Shown here: positions 13,636 to 14,257 of the stretch, piece after piece | How positions within the stretch are numbered: the first letter of the stretch is position 1 | Layout of the letters: the number at the start of each line of letters is the position of its first letter | Assembly: GCA_050014415.1 (NCBI GenBank) | Contig: JBEKDJ010000111.1 | Location: forward strand, 1-14,257 | DNA: 14,257 bases | Direction: 5' to 3' | Source: JBEKDJ01 sp050014415 | GTDB lineage: Bacteria; Desulfobacterota; BSN033; UBA1163 | Made by a program: the position numbers and the translations under genes | The notes under the pieces: generated by a model | The model's input: only the letters and a program-made list of their open reading frames with translations | Databases searched by the model: none | Told to the model about the DNA's origin: nothing

Positions 13636-14045
13636 TTATTTAAATTGGGTTAGCTCTTCGATGGGCTTCCGGTGGCCTTCTGGAGACTCATCCGGAATGC
13701 CGATGGGAAGCAAAGAAACCGCTCGAGTTGTCTCAGGGAGTTTAAAAATTTTTTGGATAGAAGCTTCAGCCTCTGTTCCCCAAACCGGCGATCCACACAG
13801 ACCAGGATGACCACAGGCGCTTCATTGATACCCAGATGAAGCACACTCTCCCTGGCTGCTTTATCCAATGCATTTTTTAAACCTTGGTCTTTAATCACGA
13901 TAAACCTCCAGGGTTGAAGATTACTAAAGGAAGGGGCCCACCTTCCAGCCTCGAGAATCATCTGGAGCATCTCCTCATCTATCGGGTTGGGCTTGAATCT
14001 ACGAACCGTCCTTCGGTTTTTTATTGCTTTCAAGACCTCATTCAT
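13636..14045 (-). pseudogene. Nitroreductase-family gene disrupted by internal deletion and frameshift
   Basis: The start is sound: ATG with AAGGA upstream, then KAIKNRRTVRRFKP (6-19), LEAGRWAPSFSNLQPWRF (31-48) and NEAPVVILVCVDRR (74-87), the FMN-binding N-terminal half of a nitroreductase. After about residue 87 the frame runs into unrelated sequence ending at 13650. A different minus frame starting at the Trp codon 13780-13782 encodes 48 residues (WGTEAEASIQKIFKLPE..., then LLPIGIPDESPEGHRKP) that clearly form a nitroreductase C-terminus, stopping at 13636-13638. The two parts sum to about 135 residues against roughly 165-190 in intact relatives. About 30-50 central residues are therefore missing and the join is out of frame. 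It is probably non-functional; an assembly error is the alternative. It sits upstream of, and apart from, the IclR promoter. Confidence 0.8.
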
Positions 14046-14127
14046 AGCTCATTCCTTTCTGTGGAGGGATTAATAAGTAGCATAGTGAAGTCGTCAGGAG
14101 AAGTCAATCCTGAAGATTGCCTCAAAT

Positions 14128-14152
14128 CGTGACCGTGCCCGTGATCCGTGTT
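14128..14152. repeat. Short hexad repeat (CGTGNN)
   Basis: CGTGAC, CGTGCC and CGTGAT run in register (14128-14145), and a fourth CGTGTT follows one base out of phase. This is a short degenerate tandem in the gap between the kinase fragment and the nitroreductase gene. It is weak on its own but in keeping with the other 6-7 bp arrays of this window. Confidence 0.45.
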
Positions 14153-14165
14153 TCTAACATTCCAA

Positions 14166-14257
14166 TTACTGCCTCATTTTAGAGAGAAAAACTTCAAGAT
14201 CTTTTCGTAAGGGAAGGGAAGGCTGAGCGCCCAATTTTGTAGTCGCAAGGGCTCCGG
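14166..14257 (-). CDS. PfkB-family sugar kinase, C-terminal end (partial at window edge)
   Basis: Twenty-nine codons before a TAA stop at 14166-14168 read GALATTKLGAQPSLPLRKD, then LEVFLSKMRQ. This is the standard C-terminus of ribokinase/PfkB kinases, where the pattern A-L-x-x-T-x-x-G-A-Q-x-S-x-P closes the nucleotide site. The rest of the gene lies beyond the window. The substrate cannot be judged. It is co-oriented with the nitroreductase gene, 120 bp upstream of that gene's start. Confidence 0.75.
   Translation of the reverse strand, partial: GALATTKLGAQPSLPLRKDLEVFLSKMRQ

Noticed and set aside
1..14257. tRNA, rRNA, riboswitch or insertion-sequence genes
   Set aside because: I looked in all gaps on both strands and saw no cloverleaf, rRNA core or transposase coding sequence.

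Overview
The window reads as chromosomal DNA of a Gram-negative anaerobe or facultative anaerobe with about 45% GC. Lipoprotein and Sec signal peptides, a TRAP-type receptor and a complete tripartite tricarboxylate transporter (TTT) point that way. The gene mix, and the short degenerate 6-7 bp tandem repeats in nearly every gap, suggest something like Desulfobacterota. That placement is inference; no phylogenetic marker is present.

Layout. Almost everything is on the minus strand, so transcription runs from high to low coordinates. At the right edge are the last 29 codons of a PfkB-type sugar kinase (14166-14257) and a nitroreductase gene broken by an internal deletion and frameshift (13636-14045). 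A strong sigma70-like promoter at 13363-13390 then drives an IclR-family regulator (12526-13329). Downstream, all in one direction, come tctB-tctA-tctC (a complete TTT system), a solitary TRAP receptor dctP, an M24 creatinase/aminopeptidase-P-like protein with lost metal ligands, a Gfo/Idh/MocA oxidoreductase, 2-keto-3-deoxygluconate kinase (kdgK), KDPG aldolase (eda), a LarA-superfamily nickel racemase/epimerase homologue, a zinc-dependent sugar-alcohol-type dehydrogenase and a D-2-hydroxyacid dehydrogenase. On the left a plus-strand tatA gene (142-432) converges on this cluster with 13 bp between stop codons. Bases 2-40 may be the tail of another plus-strand gene.

How it works together (inference). 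The cluster looks like an uptake and catabolic unit for a sugar acid or related hydroxy acid. TctABC, perhaps with DctP, brings the acid in. The oxidoreductases and the LarA-like protein interconvert C2 or other stereocentres, and KdgK plus Eda finish the route: KDG to KDPG to pyruvate plus glyceraldehyde-3-phosphate. No sugar-acid dehydratase is visible, so the step making KDG must be encoded elsewhere or done by an unrecognised activity. The regulator has two palindromes at its own start site; one resembles the KdgR box of enterobacteria, which would fit the KDG genes.

Most unusual points: the LarA homologue has Asn where the cofactor-tethering Lys is expected; the M24 protein has lost at least three of five metal ligands; dctP is clearly more GC-rich than its neighbours and lies between two inverted-repeat elements; several gaps hold inverted arrays of 6- or 7-bp degenerate repeats, one with a mirrored 11-bp phase skip in both arms.
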